Below are positions 14,240 to 22,381 of a stretch of DNA of 38,813 nucleotides, in pieces. A program made the translations under genes and the position numbers. This DNA comes from Acidobacteriaceae bacterium (lineage in GTDB: Bacteria; Acidobacteriota; Terriglobia; Terriglobales; Acidobacteriaceae): positions 52,049 to 90,861 of the forward strand of contig PLFY01000181.1 of the NCBI GenBank assembly GCA_003138365.1, in the 5' to 3' direction. A model generated the notes under the pieces. That model saw only the letters and a list, made by a program, of their open reading frames with translations, did no database searches and was not told where the DNA came from. Every line of letters starts with the position of its first letter. Within the stretch, counting starts at the first letter, position 1.

Positions 14240-15490
14240 CTACCGCTTCTTTGTCTTTGCGGGCGTGCCAGCCTTCCTGGCAGTCCGCTTGCCCCCGGGC
14301 AAGTTCAGCGCGTCCAGCACCGCCAGATTCTTTTCGATCAGTGCATAGCGCTGCTCCACGCAGGCGTGGCTGCGCAGCGGATCGGCAGGTGTGTGCAGCA
14401 CATAATCGAGCAGCCGGTCGACAGAGCTGGTCGCCACGTGCAACCGCGTGTCCGATGAGGCATAGTAAATAAAAACATCTCCATTCCTGCGTTCGATCCA
14501 GCCGTTGCTGAAAACAACATTGGAAACATCGCCCACCCGCTCTTCGCCTTCGGGCGCGATGAAGTAGCCGGCCGGCTTGTGCGTCACCACCCATGGCCGA
14601 TTCAATTCGCATAAAAACATGTAAAGCACATAGCGCAGGCCGGCCGCGGTGTTGCGCACCCCGTGCGCCAGGTGCAGCCAGCCCTTCGGCGTCTTGATGG
14701 GGGCGGGGCCAAGGCCGTTCTTGACCTCCTGGATGGTGTGGTATTCGCGGTTGTCCAGGATCACTTCCTTGTCGATCACGGCTTTCTCAATGCTCGACGC
14801 CAGCCCCCAGCCAATGCCGCCGCCCTTGCCGGCCTGGATAAAGTCGTCCTGCGGCCGGGTGTAGAAGGCGTACTTTCCCTCAACAAACTCGGGGTGCAGC
14901 ACCACATTGCGTTGCTGGGGAGACTTCGACTTCAGGTCCGCCAGCCGCTCCCACGCCTTCAAGTCTTTGGTGCGGGCAATACCGCACTGCGCCACGGCCG
15001 ATGAGGTGTCCCACTCCGGAGTCTTCGGGTCCTTGCGCTCCGTGCAGAACAAGCCGTAGATCCAGCCGTCCTCGTGCTTCACCAGTCGCATATCATAAAC
15101 ATTCGTGTCCGGTTCCCCGGCCTCAGGCATCAGAATCGGATAGTCCCAAAAGCGAAAGTGATCTGTCCCATTCGGGCTCTCGGCCACGGCGAAGAACGAT
15201 TTGCGGTCTGCCCCCTCTACCCGTGCCACCACCAGATACTTGCCCGCGTGCAAAATAGCCCCCGCATTGAAGGCGGCGTTCACCCCAATTCGCTCCATCA
15301 GAAAGGGATTCGTCTTCTGGTCGAGGTCATAGCGCCACGTGATGGGTGCATGAGCCGCGGTCAGGACCGGAAACTCATATCGCTCATAAATGCCGTTGCC
15401 GCCGGGCGACTTCCGATTGCGCCGCGACAGCAGCCTCTCCTGCTGCTTGAACAACTCCTGAATGCTCTTCTTGAATGCTGCCTGCTTCAT
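14240..15490 (-). CDS. GH130 4-O-beta-D-mannosyl-D-glucose phosphorylase
   Basis: A 416-residue cytoplasmic phosphorylase, expected to cleave mannosyl-beta-1,4-glucose with phosphate to alpha-mannose 1-phosphate and glucose. It shows the strongly conserved features of this GH130 group (subfamily 1): [53 protein letters not shown], and [10 protein letters not shown] with Asp133 at the place of the catalytic acid, D131, of the Bacteroides fragilis enzyme. [13 protein letters not shown] and [10 protein letters not shown] contribute phosphate and sugar binding. Length is normal for the family. Its ATG overlaps the TGA of the upstream epimerase gene (ATGA), implying coupled translation, and the two enzymes act in sequence: the epimerase turns mannobiose into mannosylglucose, the substrate here. 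The C-terminus is a Lys/Arg-rich tail. Last gene of the operon. Confidence 0.93.
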   Translation of the reverse strand: MKQAAFKKSIQELFKQQERLLSRRNRKSPGGNGIYERYEFPVLTAAHAPITWRYDLDQKTNPFLMERIGVNAAFNAGAILHAGKYLVVARVEGADRKSFFAVAESPNGTDHFRFWDYPILMPEAGEPDTNVYDMRLVKHEDGWIYGLFCTERKDPKTPEWDTSSAVAQCGIARTKDLKAWERLADLKSKSPQQRNVVLHPEFVEGKYAFYTRPQDDFIQAGKGGGIGWGLASSIEKAVIDKEVILDNREYHTIQEVKNGLGPAPIKTPKGWLHLAHGVRNTAAGLRYVLYMFLCELNRPWVVTHKPAGYFIAPEGEERVGDVSNVVFSNGWIERRNGDVFIYYASSDTRLHVATSSVDRLLDYVLHTPADPLRSHACVEQRYALIEKNLAVLDALNLPGGKRTARKAGTPAKTKKR

Positions 15491-16731
15491 CTCTTCACTC
15501 CGCTCCGTCTATCCTTGCTTGCCGTTGCGCCCAGTCGCGCGGACTTCCCGGCGTCCAGCCTTTCCATCACTTCAAAACAGGTGCGGCTGTTGTGGTAGGG
15601 GCACTTCCACGGCCCCACTTTATCCTGCCCCGCGTCGGGAACGCCCGCTTGCGATACCAGCCAGAACCATTCCCCATGCTCGTGATCGACGATGTACTTC
15701 TCAATGAATCCCCAGCTTCGTTCAGCCGCATCCATGAAGTGCTGTTGGCCTGACAACTCGTTGGCGTTCAGAAAGCCAACCACGGCTTCAGCCTGCGGCC
15801 ACCAATGCTTGTCGGTATCGGCGATCCCATTTGTGTCAGCCTCGTAAAGCAGGCCCCCATCGCGATCCAGCCCCTGCTCATAGACGGCCTGCGCCATCTT
15901 CACCGCGACCTCGCGCACCCGTTTCAGAACCTCCGGGTCGCCAAGAACCTCCGCTGCCTCGCAGAGCAGCCAGCTTCCCTCGATGTCGTGGCCAAATGAG
16001 ATCTTTTCAGACCGCGGGCGCCACTCCTCGTCGAAGAAAAGAATGAAGTGCCGCGTCGCGGGATCGATGATGTATTTCAGAAAAATCTCGATCAATTCCC
16101 TCAGCCGAAAACGAACGGTCGTGTCCTCACCGCAACGCAGCAGCGTGGCGTAAGCCTCCAGCAGATGCAGGTGAGTGTTCATGGACTTCTTCTCGTCCAT
16201 GTCAACATCGCTCAGCCGTTGGTCCACCGCCGGAGTCCAGTCACGCTCAAAGGTCTCAAAGTAACCGCCGTGCTCTTCATCGTGGCCCGAGGACTCGATT
16301 TTCTCCACCAGGCGCATCGCGTTGCCCAGTGCCTCCGGATCGCCGGTTGCATGGGAGCACTCAGCCAGCGCGTAGACGGTGAACGCCTGGCCATAGATCC
16401 GCTTCTTTGTGTCCAGGGGCCGGCCTTCGCAGTCCACCATCCAGTAGACTCCGCCAAACTCGCCGTCCCAAAAGCATTGAGAGAGATATTCATACGCGCG
16501 GCGAGCCGTGGCGAGATATACCGGATCGCGATAAAAGGTGAACGCCTTTGAAAAGGTCCACAGAATGCGCGCGTTCAGGATGAGTCCCTTGGCCGCCTTC
16601 GAATCGATCGTCAGATCATTGGCAATTTGCCCGCGAAACCCGCCATACTCTTCGTCGATTGCATACTTGAGCCAGAAGGGAAGTATGTCGGACTTGAGCT
16701 CCGCTTCTACCCTTTGCCGTAAGTCCTCCAC
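15487..16731 (-). CDS. Cellobiose 2-epimerase (AGE family)
   Basis: A 414-residue cytoplasmic epimerase of the N-acylglucosamine 2-epimerase fold, predicted to interconvert Glc and Man at the reducing end of beta-1,4 disaccharides (cellobiose to glucosylmannose, mannobiose to mannosylglucose). The (alpha/alpha)6 barrel carries the three expected catalytic or binding His motifs: [25 protein letters not shown] and [11 protein letters not shown]. Aromatic substrate-binding residues are present in the conserved [14 protein letters not shown] and [14 protein letters not shown]. The length suits cellobiose 2-epimerases (about 390-410). The GTG at 16731 follows a strong AAGGAGGAG. It lies 63 bases after the aldo/keto reductase gene and overlaps the GH130 phosphorylase start. 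That pairing is the known beta-mannan phosphorolysis arrangement and supports the substrate call. Confidence 0.9.
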   Translation of the reverse strand: MEDLRQRVEAELKSDILPFWLKYAIDEEYGGFRGQIANDLTIDSKAAKGLILNARILWTFSKAFTFYRDPVYLATARRAYEYLSQCFWDGEFGGVYWMVDCEGRPLDTKKRIYGQAFTVYALAECSHATGDPEALGNAMRLVEKIESSGHDEEHGGYFETFERDWTPAVDQRLSDVDMDEKKSMNTHLHLLEAYATLLRCGEDTTVRFRLRELIEIFLKYIIDPATRHFILFFDEEWRPRSEKISFGHDIEGSWLLCEAAEVLGDPEVLKRVREVAVKMAQAVYEQGLDRDGGLLYEADTNGIADTDKHWWPQAEAVVGFLNANELSGQQHFMDAAERSWGFIEKYIVDHEHGEWFWLVSQAGVPDAGQDKVGPWKCPYHNSRTCFEVMERLDAGKSARLGATASKDRRSGVKR

Positions 16732-16794
16732 CGGGAGCTCCTCCTTCTAAAAAACCTGCAAAGAAACCTGCAAACGAGGTTTTCCGCAGCCCGC

Positions 16795-17823
16795 TCAGCC
16801 CTCGAGAGGACGCCCAAATTGTGCAATTTCCTCAGGCGGCCTTAGAATCGCATCGATCTGGCCCAACTCATCCGCGGAGAACTGCAGGTTGGCGAGAGCC
16901 GCCACATTCTGTTCGATCTGCTCCACCCGGCTCGCCCCGATCAGCGCTGAAGTCATCCGTCCATCGCGCAGCACCCAGGCCAGCGCCATCTGCGCCAGCG
17001 TCTGTCCACGCTCGCCGGCCAGTTTGTTCAGTGCGTGCACCTGCCCGAGACCATGGTCGTCGATATCATTTTTCTTCAGGAATCCATGCGGCTTCGACGC
17101 GCGCGAGTCGCTCGGAATCCCATGCAGGTAACGATCGGTCAGCAATCCCTGCGCCAGAGGACAAAAGGCAATCCCGCCAATCCCTTCTTCGCCCAGCACA
17201 TCCAGCAGGCCATCTTCAACCCAACGCTCGAACATCGAGTATTTCGGCTGATGAATCAAGCAGGGCGTGCCCAGTCCGCGCAAAATCTTCGCTGCCGCAG
17301 CGGTCTGTTTTGCATCGTAGCTGGAGATGCCGGCATACAGCGCCTTGCCGGAGCGGACAGCTTGGTCGAGTGCTCGCATCGTCTCCTCCACGGGAGTTTT
17401 CGGGTCGGGCCGGTGCGAGTAGAAGATGTCCACGTACTCCAGGCCCATGCGCTTCAGGCTCTGATCCAGGCTGGCCAGCAGATACTTCCTCGATCCCCAA
17501 TCGCCATACGGTCCCGGCCACATATCCCAGCCGGCCTTGCTGCTGACGATCAATTCGTCGCGATGGGGCCTGAGGTCGAGCCGCAGAATCTCTCCGAAGT
17601 TGCTCTCCGCGCTCCCCGGCGGCGGACCATAATTGTTGGCCAGGTCGAAATGCGTGATCCCCAGATCGAACGCCCGCCGCACCATCGCGCGCCCATTCTC
17701 AAAAGTATCCACTCCTCCGAAGTTGTGCCACAGCCCCAGGGAGATGGCAGGCAGCCGCACGCCGCTCCGACCGCAGCGGCGGTATTGCATCGTGTCGTAG
17801 CGCTGTTCATTCGCAACGTACAA
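16795..17823 (-). CDS. YghZ-like aldo/keto reductase
   Basis: A 342-residue NADPH-dependent aldo/keto reductase of the YghZ group, whose E. coli member reduces L-glyceraldehyde 3-phosphate and other small aldehydes. The group's N-terminal signature is clear: YRRCGRSGVRLPAISLGLWH. The AKR tetrad is present as Asp and Tyr in HFDLANNYGPPPGSAE, Lys in VSSKAGWDMWPGPYG and His in FYSHRPDPKTP. C-terminal cofactor residues lie in GASRVEQIEQNVAAL. The start is TTG 17823, supported by AGGAGG six bases before it and by agreement with the usual start of YghZ proteins. The gene follows the GH94 phosphorylase by only 10 bases, so it belongs to the disaccharide operon. It may detoxify sugar-derived aldehydes or reduce a sugar, but the substrate is not shown by sequence. 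Confidence 0.9.
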   Translation of the reverse strand: MYVANEQRYDTMQYRRCGRSGVRLPAISLGLWHNFGGVDTFENGRAMVRRAFDLGITHFDLANNYGPPPGSAESNFGEILRLDLRPHRDELIVSSKAGWDMWPGPYGDWGSRKYLLASLDQSLKRMGLEYVDIFYSHRPDPKTPVEETMRALDQAVRSGKALYAGISSYDAKQTAAAAKILRGLGTPCLIHQPKYSMFERWVEDGLLDVLGEEGIGGIAFCPLAQGLLTDRYLHGIPSDSRASKPHGFLKKNDIDDHGLGQVHALNKLAGERGQTLAQMALAWVLRDGRMTSALIGASRVEQIEQNVAALANLQFSADELGQIDAILRPPEEIAQFGRPLEG

Positions 17824-17833
17824 GGTGCTCCTC

Positions 17834-20278
17834 CTAACTCAAAATGCCCCTGATCGAAACTTCCTTCCTTCCGTCCGCGGGAGGACTCACGATGTTCCCC
17901 TCGATCGCCACGCCGTCCACCGTCAGCGCAATTTGATTCCCGTCGCCCTTGCGCTCAATACATATCGTGTAGACCACGCCGCGAAACGTGCGCGTCGCCG
18001 TGAACCCCGGCCAGCTCTTCGGAATCACCGGAGCAATCTCAAGCCCGTCCAGTGAAGTCCGCACGCCAAGTATCCACTGCACGATCGCGTAGTAGTTCCA
18101 CGCCGCCGTCCCCGTGAGCCACGAGTTCTTAGCCTCGCCGAACGTGGGCGCATCTTTGCCCGCAATCATCTGCGCATAAACATACGGCTCGCAGCGGTGC
18201 AATTCGCCGATCTCTTCGCGCGCCGACGGATTGATGCAGGTGTAGTAGTCGTGCGCTTCGTCGCCCCGGCCCAGCCGCGTCTCCCCGATCATCACCCACG
18301 GATTCACGTGGCAAAAGATGCCCGCATTCTCCTTGTATCCCGGCGGGTAAGACGATATCTCGCCCAGGTTCAAGTAGTACTTCGAGTACGCCGGCTGCTG
18401 CAAAACGATCCCATGCTTGGTCGCCAGGTGCTTGCGCGTAGCGTCCAGCGCCTTCATGGCCGTGCCGTCTTCCAGCCCAATCCCGGCCAGCGTGCAGAAA
18501 CCCTGCGTCTCAATGAAGATCTTGCCTTCTTCGCATTCCTTCGAGCCGATCTTCGCGCCGAAATCATCGTAGGCGCGCAGAAACCACTCGCCGTCCCACC
18601 CATGCTGGCGTATGACCTCCTCCATCTTCGCAACTTCGCCCAGATAGGAAGCAGCTTCAGCACCGAGCCCGCGATGCTTCGCGATCGCTGCAAGTTCGCA
18701 CCCCGCATACACAAACAGTCCGGCGATGAACACCGACTCTGCAACTTTCCCTTCCTTGTTGGTCGTTGTCTGGAAGCTCTGGCCCGGCGTGTCGGAGAAG
18801 CAGTTCAGGTTCAGGCAGTCGTTCCAGTCGGCCCGGCCAATCAGCGGCAGCCCGTGTGGCCCAAGGCGTTCCAATGTGTAGTTGAAGCTGCGCTGCAAGT
18901 GGTCGTAGAGCGGCGCCTCTGAACCGGGCTCGTTGTCGTAAGGCACAGGCTCGTCCAGAATGCTCCAGTCGCCCGTCTCCTTCAGATACGCTGAGACGCC
19001 CACGATCAGCCAGTGCGGATCGTCGTTGAAACCGCCGCCGATGTCGTTGTTGCCCCGCTTGGTCAGTGGCTGATACTGGTGGTACGCGCCGCCGGTTGGC
19101 AGTTGCGTCGCCGCCAGGTCCAGGATGCGTTCTCGTGCCCGCGAAGGCACCATGTGTACAAACCCCAGCAAATCCTGGTTCGAATCGCGGAAGCCCAGCC
19201 CCCGCCCAATGCCCGATTCATAAAACGACGCCGAGCGCGACATGTTGAACGTCGCCATGCATTGATATGCGTTCCAGATATTCACCATGCGGTTGGTGTG
19301 AATGTCCGGCGTATTGACCTGAAAAACGCTCAGTACGCTGTCCCAGTAAAGACGCAGCCGCTCGAATGCAGCGTCAGCCTCCTTGCCGTTCAGATACTTC
19401 GCAATCACCGGCTTGACCAACTTCTTGTTGATGGTCTGTGAACCGGCGGGATCGAACTTCTGGTCTATTGGATTTTCTTGATAGCCGAGCACGAAGACCA
19501 CCCGCCGCGTCTCTCCAGGCTCCAGATCGAGCTTCACCTGATGTGCGCCAATCGGCGACCAGCCATGCGCAATCGAGTTGGTCAGTTGACCGGCCTCCAC
19601 GGCCGCGGGCTTGTCCCAGCCGCGATTGCGGCCCAGAAACGCCTCCCGCTGCGTGTCGAATCCGGCGCCCGGTTCCGAGCAGGCAAAGTACGCGAAGTGG
19701 TTGCGGCGCTCGCGATACTCCGTCTTGTGATAAATCACGCCGTCTTCCACTTCAACTTGTCCGATATTGAAGTTTCTCTGGAAGTTGGTGGCGTCATCCT
19801 GCGCATCCCACAGGCAGAACTCGATGTTCGCAAATGCCGAAATAGTCGCGCGCGTTGTGCGGCGATTCGTAACGGTCAGTTGCCAGATTTCCAGGTTCTC
19901 GTCCAGCGGCACAAAGTAGCGTGTGTGCGCCTCAATTCCGCTATAGCTCGAACCGATGACCGAATAGCCCATGCCGTGCCGGCACGAATAGTCCTTGAGT
20001 TCGTGGCGAGTCGGCTGCCATGAGGGAGACCAGAATTCCTTCGACTCGTCGTCGCGCAAATACACATAGCGCCCGCCGTAATCCAGGGGTACGTTGTTGT
20101 ACCGGTAGCGGCTAATACGCCGAAGCCGCGCGTCGCGATAGAACGAGTAGCCGCCCGCCGTGTTCGATATAATCCCGAAATAGGCTTGGCAGCCCAGGTA
20201 ATTGATCCAAGGCAAGGGCGTATCCGGTTGCGTGATCACGTACTCGCGATTCAAATCGTCAAAATAGCCGAACTTCAT
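17834..20278 (-). CDS. GH94 cellobiose-phosphorylase-like enzyme
   Basis: An 814-residue cytoplasmic phosphorylase, expected to convert cellobiose (or a related beta-glucoside) and phosphate to alpha-glucose 1-phosphate and glucose. It starts MKFGYFDDLNREYVITQPDT and includes PWINYLGCQAYFGIIS, hallmarks of cellobiose phosphorylases. The N-terminal beta-sandwich extends to about residue 290. The (alpha/alpha)6 catalytic domain carries the RDSNQD motif near 364 and GRADWNDCLN near 481-490, which contains the general acid Asp. Length matches the family (about 800-820). Cellobiose phosphorylase is favoured over chitobiose phosphorylase because of neighbours, the cellobiose 2-epimerase and GH9 glucanase, but this is inference. 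ATG 20278 has GAGGGAG eight bases upstream. First gene of the four-gene operon, with a good promoter at 20311-20340. Confidence 0.93.
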   Translation of the reverse strand: MKFGYFDDLNREYVITQPDTPLPWINYLGCQAYFGIISNTAGGYSFYRDARLRRISRYRYNNVPLDYGGRYVYLRDDESKEFWSPSWQPTRHELKDYSCRHGMGYSVIGSSYSGIEAHTRYFVPLDENLEIWQLTVTNRRTTRATISAFANIEFCLWDAQDDATNFQRNFNIGQVEVEDGVIYHKTEYRERRNHFAYFACSEPGAGFDTQREAFLGRNRGWDKPAAVEAGQLTNSIAHGWSPIGAHQVKLDLEPGETRRVVFVLGYQENPIDQKFDPAGSQTINKKLVKPVIAKYLNGKEADAAFERLRLYWDSVLSVFQVNTPDIHTNRMVNIWNAYQCMATFNMSRSASFYESGIGRGLGFRDSNQDLLGFVHMVPSRARERILDLAATQLPTGGAYHQYQPLTKRGNNDIGGGFNDDPHWLIVGVSAYLKETGDWSILDEPVPYDNEPGSEAPLYDHLQRSFNYTLERLGPHGLPLIGRADWNDCLNLNCFSDTPGQSFQTTTNKEGKVAESVFIAGLFVYAGCELAAIAKHRGLGAEAASYLGEVAKMEEVIRQHGWDGEWFLRAYDDFGAKIGSKECEEGKIFIETQGFCTLAGIGLEDGTAMKALDATRKHLATKHGIVLQQPAYSKYYLNLGEISSYPPGYKENAGIFCHVNPWVMIGETRLGRGDEAHDYYTCINPSAREEIGELHRCEPYVYAQMIAGKDAPTFGEAKNSWLTGTAAWNYYAIVQWILGVRTSLDGLEIAPVIPKSWPGFTATRTFRGVVYTICIERKGDGNQIALTVDGVAIEGNIVSPPADGRKEVSIRGILS

Positions 20279-20310
20279 GATGCCTGCTCCCTCAAATAAA
20301 GGACGCCCCA

Positions 20311-20340
20311 AGTATATTCCCCGGATTGAAACGCAATCAA
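20311..20340 (-). promoter_or_regulatory. Sigma70-type promoter of the GH94 operon
   Basis: Read on the minus strand, TTGATT (20340-20335) and TATACT (20316-20311) are 18 bases apart, close to TTGACA and TATAAT. The ATG of GH94 lies about 30 bases downstream. Confidence 0.6.
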
Positions 20341-20346
20341 ACGTTT
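20339..20346. promoter_or_regulatory. AAACGTTT palindrome, possible LacI-type operator
   Basis: An 8-base perfect palindrome overlaps the start of the -35 element of the GH94 promoter. AACGTT centres occur in LacI-family operators, and sugar operons are often under such control, but no LacI gene is in the window and short palindromes arise by chance. Confidence 0.3.
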
Positions 20347-20484
20347 TTCCAGAACACTTCGGCGTACTTTAAAAACTGAAAAGGACTTGCGCCAGGCGGC
20401 GCGAATGTGACAAAGTATCTGCGCGGGCCAAAATCAGGCAAAACTCCCTTCGAATCCTGAATCGTTGCCAAAAATCAGGAGGAC

Positions 20485-22326
20485 GTGAGACGCTTGCCCG
20501 TTCTTGCAGTCACCCTGGCCCCTGCGCAAGGCGAAAGTTTACATATGGCAGCTTCCTGGTTTCCATTCCTCGCGAGCGCACGATCCGGCCGAGAGCTTTC
20601 CCTCTCCGTTTTCCTTGCCGGTCTTCTCCTTTTTCCGGCCGCCCTGGCCCATGGCGCCCCTGACGCCAGCTTGGCCATCAAAGTGGATCAGGTGGGCTAT
20701 CCGCTCAACGGCCCCAAGGTAGCCCTGGTCACCTTGCCAACGGCGACCAGCGCCCCGCCGGAAACCTTTCAGGTTCTGCGTTCAAGCGACAATGCCGTTG
20801 TCCTTCGCGGAAAGCTCACGCCTCCCCAGGCAGACCCGAACTCCGGCGACCAGGTGCAGGCCGCGGACTTCTCCAGCTTTCACAAGGCCGGAACCTACTA
20901 CCTGCGGATCCCCGGCGTTGGCCGAAGTTGGAACTTCGCGGTGGGCAAGAATGTGTTCGAGCGCACTTACTATCTGGCCATGCGCGGATTCTACGGCCAG
21001 CGCTGCGGCATAGCGGTCGACATGGGGCCCGAGTTCCCCGGTTACTCCCATCCCGCCTGCCACCAGCATGGCGAGTTTCACCTTTCCTCCGGAGCCAAGG
21101 GGCCGCGCGACAACATTGGCGGATGGCACGACGCGGGCGACTACGGCCGCTACATGGTCAATTCCGGCATCAGTACCGGCACCATGCTTTGGGCCTGGGA
21201 AATCTTCGGACGGAAACTCAAGAAAATCCAGCTCAATATTCCTGAAACCGGCAACGGCACACCGGACATCCTCAACGAGGCGCGCTGGAACCTCGCGTGG
21301 ATGCTCAAGATGCAGGACGACGATGGCGGCGTCTGGCACAAGCAGACCAGCGAACATTTTTCGGGGTTTGTTGCGCCCGAGGACGACAAACTGCCGAGCG
21401 AAATCATCGGAACCGGCGCGACGCCCTACAAAAGCACCTGTGCCACCGCGGATCTTGCCGCCGTGGGCGCAATTGCCGCGCGCGTCTTCAAGCCCTATGA
21501 CGCAAAGTTTGCCGCGCAGGCGCTTGAGGCGGCACGGCGCGCCTGGGCCTGGACCGAAAAGTATCCCAATGTCACGTTCAGGAATCCGCCCGGTGTCAGT
21601 ACTGGGGAGTACGGCGATGCCAACTGCAAAGACGAGCGGCTTTGGGCCGCGGCGGAACTGGGTCGCACCACAGGCGAGGCCGCGTTCAACGACTTCTTCC
21701 TGAAAAACTATGCGGAGTTTCTTCCCACCCTCGATTCGCCCCCGGCAGAGAGCTGGAGCCAGGTGGCGCCGATGGCTCTGTGGACCTATGCCCTTGCCCA
21801 TCGAAAGGGATCGGATGGCGAAGCGGTTGCCGCAATCCGCCAGCGGACCGTTGCGGCGGCGCACACAGTGGTCGACCGCACCCGCGCCAATCCCTATCTC
21901 ATAAGCATGAAGGCAAAGGACTATGTGTGGGGCTCGAATGGCGTTGCGGCGGGGTACGGGATGTATCTGCTCATCGCCAATGTGTTTGCGCCGGACCCCA
22001 GCTTCGTGGATGCCGCGCGGGACAATCTGCACTATCTGCTGGGACGCAATACGTTTTCGCTCTCGTGGGTCACGCAGGTGGGCGAGAATCCCTTCCTCCA
22101 TCCACATCACCGGCCCAGCGGTTCAGGCAAGCAGCCGGGACCCTGGCCGGGGCTGCTCTCAGGCGGGCCAAATGCGGGCCGCCAGGACGCGGTGTTGGCG
22201 GCGTTACCCAAGGATTTGCCCCCGGCAAAGGTCTATGCCGATCAGTTGGCCTCGTACGCAAGCAATGAAATCTGCATCAACTGGCAAGCATCGCTGGTGT
22301 TCCTGTTGGCCGGCGAACTGCGATAG
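20485..22326 (+). CDS. Secreted GH9 endoglucanase / glucosidase
   Basis: A 613-residue exported glycoside hydrolase family 9 enzyme, expected to cut beta-1,4-glucan or cello-oligosaccharides by inversion. A signal segment, SVFLAGLLLFPAALAHGAPD (about 41-60), is followed by an Ig-like CelD_N domain (about 62-155, IKVDQVGYPLNGPKVALV). The (alpha/alpha)6 catalytic domain has GGWHDAGDYGRY with the catalytic Asp pair D216/D219, HPHHRPS with a substrate-binding His, and the C-terminal NEICINWQA with proton donor E595. The GTG at 20485 has AGGAGG but only two bases before it; ATG 20545 gives a shorter, more usual signal peptide, so the exact start is uncertain. It lies 55 bases before the symporter gene and diverges from the GH94 operon, suggesting periplasmic cleavage followed by uptake. 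Confidence 0.93.
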   Translation: MRRLPVLAVTLAPAQGESLHMAASWFPFLASARSGRELSLSVFLAGLLLFPAALAHGAPDASLAIKVDQVGYPLNGPKVALVTLPTATSAPPETFQVLRSSDNAVVLRGKLTPPQADPNSGDQVQAADFSSFHKAGTYYLRIPGVGRSWNFAVGKNVFERTYYLAMRGFYGQRCGIAVDMGPEFPGYSHPACHQHGEFHLSSGAKGPRDNIGGWHDAGDYGRYMVNSGISTGTMLWAWEIFGRKLKKIQLNIPETGNGTPDILNEARWNLAWMLKMQDDDGGVWHKQTSEHFSGFVAPEDDKLPSEIIGTGATPYKSTCATADLAAVGAIAARVFKPYDAKFAAQALEAARRAWAWTEKYPNVTFRNPPGVSTGEYGDANCKDERLWAAAELGRTTGEAAFNDFFLKNYAEFLPTLDSPPAESWSQVAPMALWTYALAHRKGSDGEAVAAIRQRTVAAAHTVVDRTRANPYLISMKAKDYVWGSNGVAAGYGMYLLIANVFAPDPSFVDAARDNLHYLLGRNTFSLSWVTQVGENPFLHPHHRPSGSGKQPGPWPGLLSGGPNAGRQDAVLAALPKDLPPAKVYADQLASYASNEICINWQASLVFLLAGELR

Positions 22327-22381
22327 TGAATCGCGGAAGCCCGGTTTTGAAAGTGGCTTCCACGAAGATTGAGGGCGCCAA

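Noticed and set aside
20782-22110. 442-residue minus-strand frame opposite GH9
   Set aside because: Antisense shadow of a well-supported GH9 gene; composition is Arg/Gly/His-rich with no recognisable motif.
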